Origin: an uncultured Bacilli bacterium | GTDB lineage: Bacteria; Bacillota_I; Bacilli_A; RFN20; CAG-826 | Direction: 5' to 3' | Length of the DNA: 64,000 nucleotides | Assembly: GCA_934140155.1 (NCBI GenBank) | Contig: CAKPBC010000005.1 | Location: 1-64,000, forward strand | Shown: positions 34,516 through 43,096 of the stretch, in pieces | How the letters are laid out: every line of letters starts with the position of its first letter | How positions within the stretch are numbered: position 1 is the first letter of the stretch | Position numbers and translations under genes: made by a program | The notes under the pieces: generated by a model | The model's input: the letters and a program-made list of their open reading frames with translations, nothing else | What the model was told of the DNA's origin: nothing | Databases searched by the model: none

Positions 34516-36189
34516 TTATTCAATTACTTCCACAATTGGGACAATAAGTGGGAAACGAGCAGTCTCTTTTTTAATAAATTTGGTTGCTTTATCAACAAAA
34601 ATATTTTTAGCTTCTTCGATAGATTTGTTATGGCTTAAGCTACTATTAACAGTATCTACAAATAATCTAGTGATTTCTCTTAATATAGCTTCTGATTCTT
34701 TTAAGAATACGAAACCACGCATTTGAATATCTGGTCCCGCAATGATTTGATTATTTTCTTTAGATATTGCTAAAGCGGCAATAATAACACCATCTTCTGA
34801 AAGTTTTTGACGATCATCAATAACTTCTTGTTTGACATCACCAACGCCAATACCATCAACCATTAAATCTCCATTTTTAATAATTGTGTTGGTAATTTTT
34901 GCTTCTCCATCAATAATATCAACAGGGACACCATTATCTAAAATAAAGACATTACGGTGGTTATAAGTTGTAAAACTATGTACCGCTATCATCGCGTTAG
35001 CTAATAAATGACGATATTCACCACTTACTGGTAAATAATACTTTGGTTTTAATAAAGAAATCATCGATTTTAAATCATCTTCACGAGCGGTCATTGATAT
35101 ATAAGTCTTTTTATTTAAATTGGTAATGTGCGCACCCGTTCTAAATAAATCATCAATAGCATCAGTGGCAATAATTTCTAATCCACCTTGTGGAGGACAA
35201 GCCGCTAAGAAAGAATCATTTGGACTAATAATAAAGCGTTTATCTTCAATTTCTCCACGTGCAAGTTGAGACATTAATTCGTATAAATGTTCTCCTTCTT
35301 CCATCATAACTATAATGGTATCAGTAGCTTTAATTCTTAATAATTCATCATCGCTAGTAATAACATTTTTACCTGGAACAAATATGCCGCATGGTTGAAG
35401 TTTTTCATATAATTTCTTAGCAAATTCGTTATAGAAAATAACTTTTTTGTTATTAAGTGTGGCAAATTTTAAGATTTCTTCTAATCCATAAATATTTTTA
35501 TCAAATAAAGCAATATAAGTACGACCTTTGCTTTCAAATAAAACACGATTTAAGTAAGGTGTTAATTTATGATTTGGTGAAGCATATCCTAATGAAGTTG
35601 CGCCACTAGATTCAGTCATAAGTAATAAAACATTATTTTCGGCAATTTTAGCTAATTTATTTAAATCATGGTTATGACCAATATCACTATTATATTCCAC
35701 AATAAAGTCACCAGAATATATAATTGTGCCTTCAGAAGTATCTATAGCAATACCACTAGAACAAATCATCGAGTGACAAGTTTGGAAAAAGTGAACTTTA
35801 TGTCCAGCTATTTCTACATCATCACTAGGATTTACAATTTTAAAATTAAAGGTAACTGGTTTCTTTAAATAATTAATACCATAATCACTAATCATAGCCG
35901 CCGTAGCCTTAGAACAATATATTGGTGCTTTAATACTTTTATACATAAATGGGATAGCGCCCATTTGTTCATTATGACCATGTGACACCAAATACGCTTT
36001 AACACGATCTTTGTTTTCTTCTAAATAACGATAATCTGGAATAATTAAGTCAACGCCAGGTAAAGATTTATCTGGGTGTTTAATACCAGCATCGATAATA
36101 AATATGTCTTGATTTATTTCCACTACAATAATATTTTTTCCGCGCTCATCTAAACCGCCAAGCGCAAAAATTCGAATTTTATCACGCAT
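34516..36189 (-). CDS. RNase J-family protein with a degenerate metal site (J2-like)
   Basis: 557 aa from ATG 36189, which has AAAGGA upstream. It shows the full RNase J layout: metallo-beta-lactamase core, beta-CASP insert, returning core and C-terminal domain. Key residues differ from active RNase J. HxHxDH reads HGHNEQ (70-75), SDST-type reads TESSGA, and PVHGEYRHL reads PVSGEYRHL. The TGDF-type motif is kept as SGDFIVEY. The enzyme is probably weak or inactive and may work as a partner subunit, as RNase J2 does with J1. The name rnjB would fit but is not certain. Confidence 0.85.
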   Translation of the reverse strand: MRDKIRIFALGGLDERGKNIIVVEINQDIFIIDAGIKHPDKSLPGVDLIIPDYRYLEENKDRVKAYLVSHGHNEQMGAIPFMYKSIKAPIYCSKATAAMISDYGINYLKKPVTFNFKIVNPSDDVEIAGHKVHFFQTCHSMICSSGIAIDTSEGTIIYSGDFIVEYNSDIGHNHDLNKLAKIAENNVLLLMTESSGATSLGYASPNHKLTPYLNRVLFESKGRTYIALFDKNIYGLEEILKFATLNNKKVIFYNEFAKKLYEKLQPCGIFVPGKNVITSDDELLRIKATDTIIVMMEEGEHLYELMSQLARGEIEDKRFIISPNDSFLAACPPQGGLEIIATDAIDDLFRTGAHITNLNKKTYISMTAREDDLKSMISLLKPKYYLPVSGEYRHLLANAMIAVHSFTTYNHRNVFILDNGVPVDIIDGEAKITNTIIKNGDLMVDGIGVGDVKQEVIDDRQKLSEDGVIIAALAISKENNQIIAGPDIQMRGFVFLKESEAILREITRLFVDTVNSSLSHNKSIEEAKNIFVDKATKFIKKETARFPLIVPIVEVIE

Positions 36190-36296
36190 AAAAATTTTTC
36201 CTTTCGTCCATAATAAAACGCCTTCAGTCATAATAATTATTCGATTTATAACTTAAACAGCAAATGTATTATAGCATGTAAAAGTTAAACAAACAA

Positions 36297-36641
36297 CTAT
36301 TTTAAGACTTCTCTTGTGGCAATTATATCTGCACCAGTATTTAAAACATTTTTAATTAACACTTGGTGCATTTTGATAGGTGCTTGTACCTTTATTTTAT
36401 TAATTTCTTTCATAACATCAAATAGCAAATCTTTACTTATTTCTTTGCTCGTAATAACTGGTATTCTTTTTAAAGTTTTAGATTTAATAAATACTGTAGA
36501 AGTTAACATACGCATAGGATTAGTTACTTCATTAATGGCATATTGAACACCTCGCGGACAACTATTGCCTGTAACATTTTTATTTTCATCAATCGTTAAA
36601 TGGCATCCACGCGGACAAACAATGCATATTAGTTCTTTCAT
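36297..36641 (-). CDS. DUF1667 protein, third gene of a glycerol-3-phosphate dehydrogenase-like operon
   Basis: 114 aa. The N terminus has CIVCPRGCHL and a further cysteine in GNSCPRG, a CxxC/CxxxC pattern that may bind an iron-sulfur cluster or zinc. DUF1667 genes are regularly third behind the two flavoproteins encoded here and replace the GlpC-type subunit. Its ATG shares one base with the preceding stop, so translation is coupled. Confidence 0.85.
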   Translation of the reverse strand: MKELICIVCPRGCHLTIDENKNVTGNSCPRGVQYAINEVTNPMRMLTSTVFIKSKTLKRIPVITSKEISKDLLFDVMKEINKIKVQAPIKMHQVLIKNVLNTGADIIATREVLK

Positions 36642-37897
36642 TATAATCCCTCCACTTCTACAGTTATTGTACTAGTATCATTACTAATTAAATCTTTACT
36701 TAATTTGATATTTTCCATTTCCGAAGGAATTACATTAAGTTTTTTAATACGTTTAACTACTACATCATCACATTTAATAACGATATCAACATTTTTCATT
36801 GGTTTACTAACACGGAATTTGATAGTGAAATACTCACTAATGTTAAGATAGTTAATACGTTGAGGTAAAACATAGCCAATGCCACTTCTTGCTTCTACTA
36901 AAATATTTTTATTTTCATAATGAAGAAGATTATTTAAATAACAATATGCTCCAATCGCGGATTCACGTGCTTCCATAGTTACATAGTCAACTAAATCATG
37001 CACATGTAAACCATTACCCGCGACAAATATTCCTGGAATTAATGTTTCATTATGTTCATTTACATAAGGTCCTTTAGTACGTGGATGGATTTTTAGCCCA
37101 AGATTAGTTAATAAATCTGTTGCAGGCGTTAATCCAATAGATAATAATAAAGTATCAACATCAAAATACTGTTGTGTATTAGGTATAACTTTTAAATTTT
37201 CATCAACTTTAGATAATTCAATTCTTTCTAATTTTTCTTTTCCAATTACTTTAGTGACCGTACTAGATAAATATAACGGGATATCAAAATCATTTAAACA
37301 TTGAACAATATTACGATTTAAGCCATTAGAATAAGGCATAATTTCAGCAACACCAAGAACCTTTGCCCCTTCTAAAGTCATACGTCTAGCCATAATTAGA
37401 CCGATATCTCCTGATCCTAAGATAAATACTTTTTTACCAACTAAATAACCATCAATATTTAAATATTTTTGGGCTGTACCTGCCGAATAAACACCACTTG
37501 GTCGATCACCAGGAAGTTGAATGGATCCAGCATTTCTTTCATAGCAACCCACTGTAAAAATAATTGTTTTTGCTTCGATTACTTGATAACCTTCTATTTC
37601 ATTTACATAAGTTATTTTTTTATCTTTAGAAATATTAGTAACCATGGTGTTATTTTTAATAACAACATTGGTATCTTTTAGCATTTCTATAAATCTACTA
37701 GCATATTCTGGTCCAGATAATTGTTCTTTAAATTCATGAAGTCCAAAACCATTATGAATGCATTGATTTAAAATACCACCTAAAGCAAAATCTCTTTCAA
37801 TTAAAACAATATCTTTTATTCCTAAATCATAACATTTTTTAGCGGCTGCTAAACCTGCTGCTCCGCCACCAATGATGACAACATCATAATTATGCAT
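36641..37897 (-). CDS. FAD/NAD-dependent oxidoreductase, glycerol-3-phosphate dehydrogenase-associated
   Basis: About 418 aa from ATG 37897, preceded by AGGTGATGACA. Earlier in-frame codons at 37903 and 37906 are less well placed. It has an N-terminal FAD-binding GGGAAGLAAA motif (about 10-19), a central NAD-binding GSGDIGLIMARR and a C-terminal FAD motif GIFVAGNG. It is the middle gene of the three-gene operon and likely transfers electrons from the GlpA-like subunit to an acceptor. It overlaps the upstream gene by 8 bases. Confidence 0.85.
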   Translation of the reverse strand: MHNYDVVIIGGGAAGLAAAKKCYDLGIKDIVLIERDFALGGILNQCIHNGFGLHEFKEQLSGPEYASRFIEMLKDTNVVIKNNTMVTNISKDKKITYVNEIEGYQVIEAKTIIFTVGCYERNAGSIQLPGDRPSGVYSAGTAQKYLNIDGYLVGKKVFILGSGDIGLIMARRMTLEGAKVLGVAEIMPYSNGLNRNIVQCLNDFDIPLYLSSTVTKVIGKEKLERIELSKVDENLKVIPNTQQYFDVDTLLLSIGLTPATDLLTNLGLKIHPRTKGPYVNEHNETLIPGIFVAGNGLHVHDLVDYVTMEARESAIGAYCYLNNLLHYENKNILVEARSGIGYVLPQRINYLNISEYFTIKFRVSKPMKNVDIVIKCDDVVVKRIKKLNVIPSEMENIKLSKDLISNDTSTITVEVEGL

Positions 37898-39329
37898 TGT
37901 CATCACCTGCCTTTGTTATTTCTTTAATTATATTGGTGTTTAAAGCATCATAATTAACATCTAAAACATCAATATGATAATAATTTGCTAATATATCTAA
38001 AACACTTGGTTGACACATACCACCTTGACACTTACCAAATCCAGCACGAACTCTTTTCTTAAGTGCTTTAATGGAGTGAGGTGGACAACTTCTCGATAAT
38101 GTATCAAGTATTTCTTGCTCAGAAATATATTCACATTTACAAATGATATGTCCATATTTAGGATTTTCTTTTATTAGTTTATTTCTTTCTTTTAAACTTA
38201 ATTCTTTCATATGTACATATTTTTTTACATTAGGATTATAATTTTCTTTGTCTTTTAAATTAATTAATGTTGATAACAATTCTTCAACAACATATTTTCC
38301 AATTGCTGGTGCACTTGCTAAACCTGGTGACTCAATACCTACTACATTAATAAAATGTTTATTTTCAATTTCAATAATAAAATCATGGGTAGATGGAGTT
38401 GGACGATTACCCGCAAAAGTTCTAATTGTCATATTAAAAGAAATATCTTTCATAATTAAAGATGCTTGTTTTTTGACTTCGCTTAATGTTAGTGAGTCAG
38501 TTGATAAATCATCTTTATCATCAACAAATTCTGATGATGGTCCTACTAAATAATTATGACTACTTGTTGGTGTCATTAAAATTCCTTTTCCTTTTTGAGA
38601 AGGAAGTGGAAAAATTGGCATATTTAAAAATGAATCATCAAAATGATCTAAAACATAATATTCGCCTTTTCTTGCTTTAATATTAAAGTCATGATTACTA
38701 ACTAGATGTGAAATAGTATCTCCATTTACTCCAGTCGCGTTAATTATAACTTTTCCTTCATAAACATTATTTTTAGTAATTACTTTTATGCCATTAGGAA
38801 TTTCTTTTAAATCAATTACTTCTTCATTTAATTTTAATTTCACACCATTATCAATAGCGTTTTCCATGGCATGAACAACTAAATTAAATGGATCAATAAT
38901 TCCCGCAGTTGGACAATATAAAGCACCTAATATAGAATCATTTAAATGTGGTTCTTTTTCTAATGCTTCTTTTTTTGTTAATAAGCAAACTTCCACGCCA
39001 TTTTCGAAAGCCCTTTTCTTTAAATCTTCTAATACTTTTAAATGCTCTTTAGTCGTGGCTACAGTCATTGAGCCAGTACGAATAAATTTTACATCTAGTT
39101 CTTTAGCAACTTGATCATACATTTTATTACCTAAAACATTAAATTTTGCTTTTAAGGTATGTGGCAAAGGATCATATCCGGAATGGATAATTGCGGAATT
39201 AGCCATTGATGTGACATTACCTACATCATTTTCTTTATCTAATACTAAAACATCAAGATTATATCTTGCTATTTCTCGAGCAATGAATGCTCCAATAACT
39301 CCAGCGCCTAAAATAATTACATCAACCAT
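37890..39329 (-). CDS. GlpA-like FAD-dependent glycerol-3-phosphate dehydrogenase with a BFD-type [2Fe-2S] C-terminal domain
   Basis: 479 aa. The Rossmann motif GAGVIGAFIAREIARY (about 8-23) opens a DAO-fold oxidase domain. Residues about 400-455 form the cysteine domain CKCEYIS...GFGKCQGGMC, with four ligands of a [2Fe-2S] cluster. It would oxidise glycerol-3-phosphate, or another 2-hydroxy acid, and pass electrons to the next gene product. It is first in the operon, with GGAG eight bases before the ATG. Confidence 0.85.
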   Translation of the reverse strand: MVDVIILGAGVIGAFIAREIARYNLDVLVLDKENDVGNVTSMANSAIIHSGYDPLPHTLKAKFNVLGNKMYDQVAKELDVKFIRTGSMTVATTKEHLKVLEDLKKRAFENGVEVCLLTKKEALEKEPHLNDSILGALYCPTAGIIDPFNLVVHAMENAIDNGVKLKLNEEVIDLKEIPNGIKVITKNNVYEGKVIINATGVNGDTISHLVSNHDFNIKARKGEYYVLDHFDDSFLNMPIFPLPSQKGKGILMTPTSSHNYLVGPSSEFVDDKDDLSTDSLTLSEVKKQASLIMKDISFNMTIRTFAGNRPTPSTHDFIIEIENKHFINVVGIESPGLASAPAIGKYVVEELLSTLINLKDKENYNPNVKKYVHMKELSLKERNKLIKENPKYGHIICKCEYISEQEILDTLSRSCPPHSIKALKKRVRAGFGKCQGGMCQPSVLDILANYYHIDVLDVNYDALNTNIIKEITKAGDDNA

Positions 39330-39411
39330 TATCTAAACTCCTTGTAAGTGTTTTTGTTAATATTAGTATAACATTTTTTACCTTTTTATAAAACTATCGA
39401 AGTATAAAAAA

Positions 39412-39500
39412 ATAACGGCTTATTAGGTCGTTATCAATGTAAGACACAATGCTTACTTTCCGCTGAAGGAAGCGGATAAGTGTCAATTCACTATCTATAG
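39412..39500 (-). ncRNA. Structured intergenic element between dapA and the glycerol-3-phosphate operon
   Basis: On the minus strand, a compound hairpin forms: GACA/TGTC (39481-39484 with 39443-39446), CTTA/TAAG (39477-39480 with 39452-39455) and TCCGC/GCGGA (39472-39476 with 39459-39463). It is followed by an ATAACG/CGTTAT hairpin that runs into seven T. The last hairpin is a good terminator for dapA. The compound hairpin could be a second terminator arm, an RNA regulator or a riboswitch-like element. I do not match it to a known class. Confidence 0.4.
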
Positions 39501-39544
39501 TTTATAGTTTACATTTCAAATGTCAAACAAAACTAGTAAAAGTT

Positions 39545-40396
39545 TTATTTGGTTTTAAGTAAATCTAAGTTTCTTTTGCCTTCTAAAGATAAATTAACTA
39601 AAGGCAATCTTAAATTCATACTTTTATAACCATTAATACTTAATAAATATTTAATAGGTATTGGGTTAGTTTCAAAAGTTATTAAATTGCCAATAAAATT
39701 TAAATAATCAATTAATATTGGATTTGTAAAGTTATCTTCATAATCTTCAATTAGTAATTTATAGTCATGAGCATATAAAATCGATGAAACTGAAATAATT
39801 CCATCTGCACCTGCAGCAAGTGCTTTATCAAAATTAGTGTCATTTCCGTGATATACTAAAAAATCCGGAAAATTTTTCTTTAATAAAGTCATAAGATTAA
39901 AATCATTACTACATTCTTTTATCCCAATTAATTTATTTGATATATGTAGTAATTTTCTAATCGTCTGGTAATCAATTGACATACCCACTCTTGAAGGAAC
40001 ATTATAAATTAAAACTGGATGCCTACTAGTTTGTAATACTTTTTTAAAATGTAAAAACACACCTCGAAGTGGCGGCTTATTATAAAATGGTAATGTCACG
40101 AGAATAGCATCAATATTTAACGTATTAAGAACTTCAATTTGTTCAATTATTTTATTCGTGTTATTCTCTGCTACACCAACAATAATTTTTAATTTTGTAT
40201 TCATTATAACAAATTTAATTAAATCAATTTTTTCTTTTGATGTGAGTGCCGATTCTTCTCCGGTTGTCCCCGCGACGACAACTGCGCTATGTCCGCTTTT
40301 TTCATATGATTCAAGCAGTTTTTTAACTTCTATATAATCAATTTCATCTTGATTATTAAAAGGAGTAACCATCGCCCCAATTATCTCTTTTTTCAT
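39545..40396 (-). CDS. dapA: 4-hydroxy-tetrahydrodipicolinate synthase DapA
   Basis: 283 aa, near the usual 290. The aldolase barrel has GTTGEESAL (GTTGE, about 44-52), the catalytic-tyrosine region YNVPSRVG and the Schiff-base lysine in GIKECSND (about 155-162). It condenses pyruvate with aspartate semialdehyde for lysine, diaminopimelate and, in spore formers, dipicolinate. Related N-acetylneuraminate lyase activity is less likely because the DapA-type motifs are kept. The gene is monocistronic, with GAGGTGAG at its start. Confidence 0.85.
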   Translation of the reverse strand: MKKEIIGAMVTPFNNQDEIDYIEVKKLLESYEKSGHSAVVVAGTTGEESALTSKEKIDLIKFVIMNTKLKIIVGVAENNTNKIIEQIEVLNTLNIDAILVTLPFYNKPPLRGVFLHFKKVLQTSRHPVLIYNVPSRVGMSIDYQTIRKLLHISNKLIGIKECSNDFNLMTLLKKNFPDFLVYHGNDTNFDKALAAGADGIISVSSILYAHDYKLLIEDYEDNFTNPILIDYLNFIGNLITFETNPIPIKYLLSINGYKSMNLRLPLVNLSLEGKRNLDLLKTK

Positions 40397-40522
40397 ATAC
40401 TCACCTCTATATAGTCTATGACAATAGCCTAAATAAAGTGAATTATTTAAAAGTTTTTTTATAATGCTTAAAATATTATAATAATGTAAGCGATTTTTTT
40501 ATTTATTTTATGTATATATTAT

Positions 40523-40550
40523 TTGCTAAAAGTAAAAATAAATGTATAAT
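40523..40550 (+). promoter_or_regulatory. Likely SigA promoter of the HdeD-like gene
   Basis: TTGCTA (40523-40528), a 16-base spacer and an extended -10, TGTATAAT (ending at 40550), stand 28 bases before the ATG. Confidence 0.5.
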
Positions 40551-40577
40551 TTAAACGTATTTGAAAGGAGTTTTTTT

Positions 40578-41102
40578 ATGAGTAAACAAAAAGCTTATAC
40601 ATTAGTCGAATCAATTCTATTTATTATTATTGGTATTTTGATTGCTTGTTCAATTATTGACACTAGCATTGTTAACATCCTTGTTGGAATTGCAGTATTA
40701 ATCTTAGGTATCTTCTTTTTTACCAAAAGTTTATCCGATTCATCAAAAAGTACCTTGTTAGTGCCAGGCGCATTATGGGGTACAGTATTAATTGGTGTTT
40801 CAATTGCTATGTTTGCAAGAGAATTAGATATTGTTAATCCATTACAAACTATAGTCGAAGTAGCTATTCTATCAATTGGTGCTTTGGTTTTAATAGATGC
40901 ACTTATTAAATTATTTAAAAATCATCAAACTGCTGGTATTAGTGAACTTATCGTTGCTATTATTTTAATCGCTTTAGGATTAATGCTATTATTATGGGCT
41001 GACTTTAAAAAGTATTTATGGGTAATCTTTGGTGTATTACTTGCAGTGTTAGGCGTATATATGTTAATTACTACTATTATCAAATTATCTAAAAAACAAT
41101 AA
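40578..41102 (+). CDS. HdeD/DUF308-like small membrane protein
   Basis: 174 aa from ATG 40578, because AAAGGAG at 40564-40570 fits it. The ATG at 40542 overlaps the promoter and is rejected. Six hydrophobic segments are arranged as repeated pairs, each rich in Gly-Ile-Leu (FIIIGILIACSIID, ILVGIAVLILGIFFF, IILIALGLMLLL), as in HdeD family proteins. The function is unknown. It is monocistronic. Confidence 0.65.
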   Translation: MSKQKAYTLVESILFIIIGILIACSIIDTSIVNILVGIAVLILGIFFFTKSLSDSSKSTLLVPGALWGTVLIGVSIAMFARELDIVNPLQTIVEVAILSIGALVLIDALIKLFKNHQTAGISELIVAIILIALGLMLLLWADFKKYLWVIFGVLLAVLGVYMLITTIIKLSKKQ

Positions 41103-41125
41103 TCGAATAGAAAAAACTCAAATTA

Positions 41126-41167
41126 AAAAATCACAGTCATTATTAATTAAACTTGGCTGTGATTTTT
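41126..41167. terminator. Shared terminator between converging genes
   Basis: AAATCACAG (41128-41136) pairs with CTGTGATTT (41157-41165). A-rich and T-rich flanks allow termination in both directions. Confidence 0.75.
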
Positions 41168-41178
41168 ATTTATTTTAA

Positions 41179-42999
41179 TTAATCTTCATTACAATAAACA
41201 GTAACAGAACTTGGAATACCACTATCACGAAGACTAATTTTATTGAATTGAGCTTCTGTTCCATTATAATGAATTGATTTTAAATTAGAGCATAATTCAA
41301 AGGCATGATAGCCAACTTCTTTTAACGATACTGGGAAAGTAATATCAACAATACTTTCACAAGAATAAAATGTTTCTTTACCAATCGTTTCTAAGTTTTT
41401 AGGTAAATTTACTTCGGATAAATTTGTACAATGTGCAAATAAGTTATCCGCTAAAACGGTTATACTATCAGGAATAGTAATCGAACTTAATTGTTCCATA
41501 GTGTCAAAAGCTGATGCCTCAATTGTGGTTACGGAACTTGGAATATTTAATTTAGTCACTTGGTTCATAAAATAAAAAGCGTGTTGTTCTATAGTTTCTA
41601 ATTTATTCGGTAATTGTAATTGTGTTATTTCTTGGCACTTATAAAAAGCCCCTGAACCAATTGTTGTTACAAAATTAGGAATCATTATAGTCTTTTTAGT
41701 TTGAGGAACACGTATCAAAGTTGTTGAATCATAATTATAAAGCGAACCTTCAATTACTCGATATTGTGTATTTCGTGGAGAAACAATGAATTCTTCTAGT
41801 TCGGTCATTTCATCAAGAGCGCCATATCCAATGAATTCTAAATTTGAAGAAATGCTAAATTGCTTTAAAGCAAAGCAATAAGCAAATGAGAACTCACCGA
41901 TTTCAGTAAGTGAATCTGGGAAAGTAATCGAAGTCAAATTTTCACAGCGATAAAATCCATAATTTCCAATCATAGTTAATGAACTTGGTAAAGTTACTTC
42001 TTGTAATTTTCGACAAAATTTAAATGTATTAAATGGTATTTGCTCGATATTAGCGTTTAAATTAACTTTAGAAAATTGGGCTTCAAAGAACACTCCTTCT
42101 TCCATATTTGTTATGCTAGAAGGAATAGTTACTTCTAAAACATTATTTAATCTAGATAAAGACTCAATTCCTAAAGTATTACATTTTTCATGTAGATTTA
42201 CTTTGCTAACATTCTCACTCATTTTTATTAACTTACTATAATCAAAAGTGTATAACCCACCTTCATATGTTGAATAAAAATGATTATCGTTATTTATTGA
42301 TAAATTGCGAATGCTTTCACATAATTCAAAATTATCTTCACCAATAAATTGAGTGCCTTTTAAATCTAATTCTTTTAAATTTGTTGTTAAGTAAAATGCT
42401 GCATGATTAATAATTCTTAAAGAGGAAGGTAATGTAACACTTGATAATACATCACAGCTATTAAAAGCATAAGCATCAATTACTTCTATTCCTTCAGGAA
42501 TAGTAATAGATTTTATAGGTGTTTCCATAAAACATGCTTTTCCAATTTGAATAACTGGCTTATTTAAATAATTATTAGGAATCACTAAATCAATTTCAGT
42601 TTCAAAATTGTTATATTTATAAATTTCATATGCTTCTGTTTCATTATTTTCAGTAATAAAACGACGATATGTATAATCCCCAACTTCTATTTCTTCTGTT
42701 GAAAGTTTTTTAAATATAGGATGAACTTCTAAATCGCTATTAATACTAGTAAGTTCCTTATCCCAACCAAAAAACGAATATTCATAATTGCCATATTGTG
42801 ATTTTTTTGTTGGTTCATCGCCATTATATAAAGATGAGGCACCTTTTTTTACTTGGTCTTGATATAGTAGTGAATTATCTTCTGAATAATAAGAAACTGT
42901 ATAACTATCTTTATCTTCTACTGATGAAGATGGATTTTTATTACATCCGCCAATAAGGGCAAGACTTAAAAATATAATTGGATAAACTATTTTTTTCAC
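41179..42999 (-). CDS. LRR_5 (BspA-type) leucine-rich repeat lipoprotein
   Basis: 606 aa from GTG 42999. AAGGAG lies 11 bases upstream, while the in-frame TTG at 43008 would directly touch that site. The signal peptide ends in the lipobox LIGGC. Residues about 32-95 form a Listeria-Bacteroides (InlB B-type) repeat, YTVSYYSEDNSLLYQDQV...YEYSFFGWDKEL. They are followed by some 15 LRR_5 repeats of the pattern CxxLxxVxLPxSLxxIGxxAFxxC. It is a surface protein likely used in adhesion or binding. Confidence 0.85.
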   Translation of the reverse strand: MKKIVYPIIFLSLALIGGCNKNPSSSVEDKDSYTVSYYSEDNSLLYQDQVKKGASSLYNGDEPTKKSQYGNYEYSFFGWDKELTSINSDLEVHPIFKKLSTEEIEVGDYTYRRFITENNETEAYEIYKYNNFETEIDLVIPNNYLNKPVIQIGKACFMETPIKSITIPEGIEVIDAYAFNSCDVLSSVTLPSSLRIINHAAFYLTTNLKELDLKGTQFIGEDNFELCESIRNLSINNDNHFYSTYEGGLYTFDYSKLIKMSENVSKVNLHEKCNTLGIESLSRLNNVLEVTIPSSITNMEEGVFFEAQFSKVNLNANIEQIPFNTFKFCRKLQEVTLPSSLTMIGNYGFYRCENLTSITFPDSLTEIGEFSFAYCFALKQFSISSNLEFIGYGALDEMTELEEFIVSPRNTQYRVIEGSLYNYDSTTLIRVPQTKKTIMIPNFVTTIGSGAFYKCQEITQLQLPNKLETIEQHAFYFMNQVTKLNIPSSVTTIEASAFDTMEQLSSITIPDSITVLADNLFAHCTNLSEVNLPKNLETIGKETFYSCESIVDITFPVSLKEVGYHAFELCSNLKSIHYNGTEAQFNKISLRDSGIPSSVTVYCNED

Positions 43000-43031
43000 T
43001 ATTTCCAACTCCTTTATTTTATTATAAATAA

Positions 43032-43065
43032 AATACCATTATATTTTTAGTTATACAATGGTATT
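43032..43065 (-). terminator. Terminator of the 915-aa lipoprotein gene
   Basis: On the minus strand, AATACCATT pairs with AATGGTATT around a long loop and then reaches TTTATTT. It lies between the two surface-protein genes. Confidence 0.55.
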
Positions 43066-43096
43066 TACTAATTAAATTTTTATTTCAGAAGAAATT

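Noticed and set aside
39481..39540. T-box or other named riboswitch before the glycerol-3-phosphate genes
   Set aside because: No T-box sequence or other known riboswitch core could be found, so only an unassigned structure is reported.
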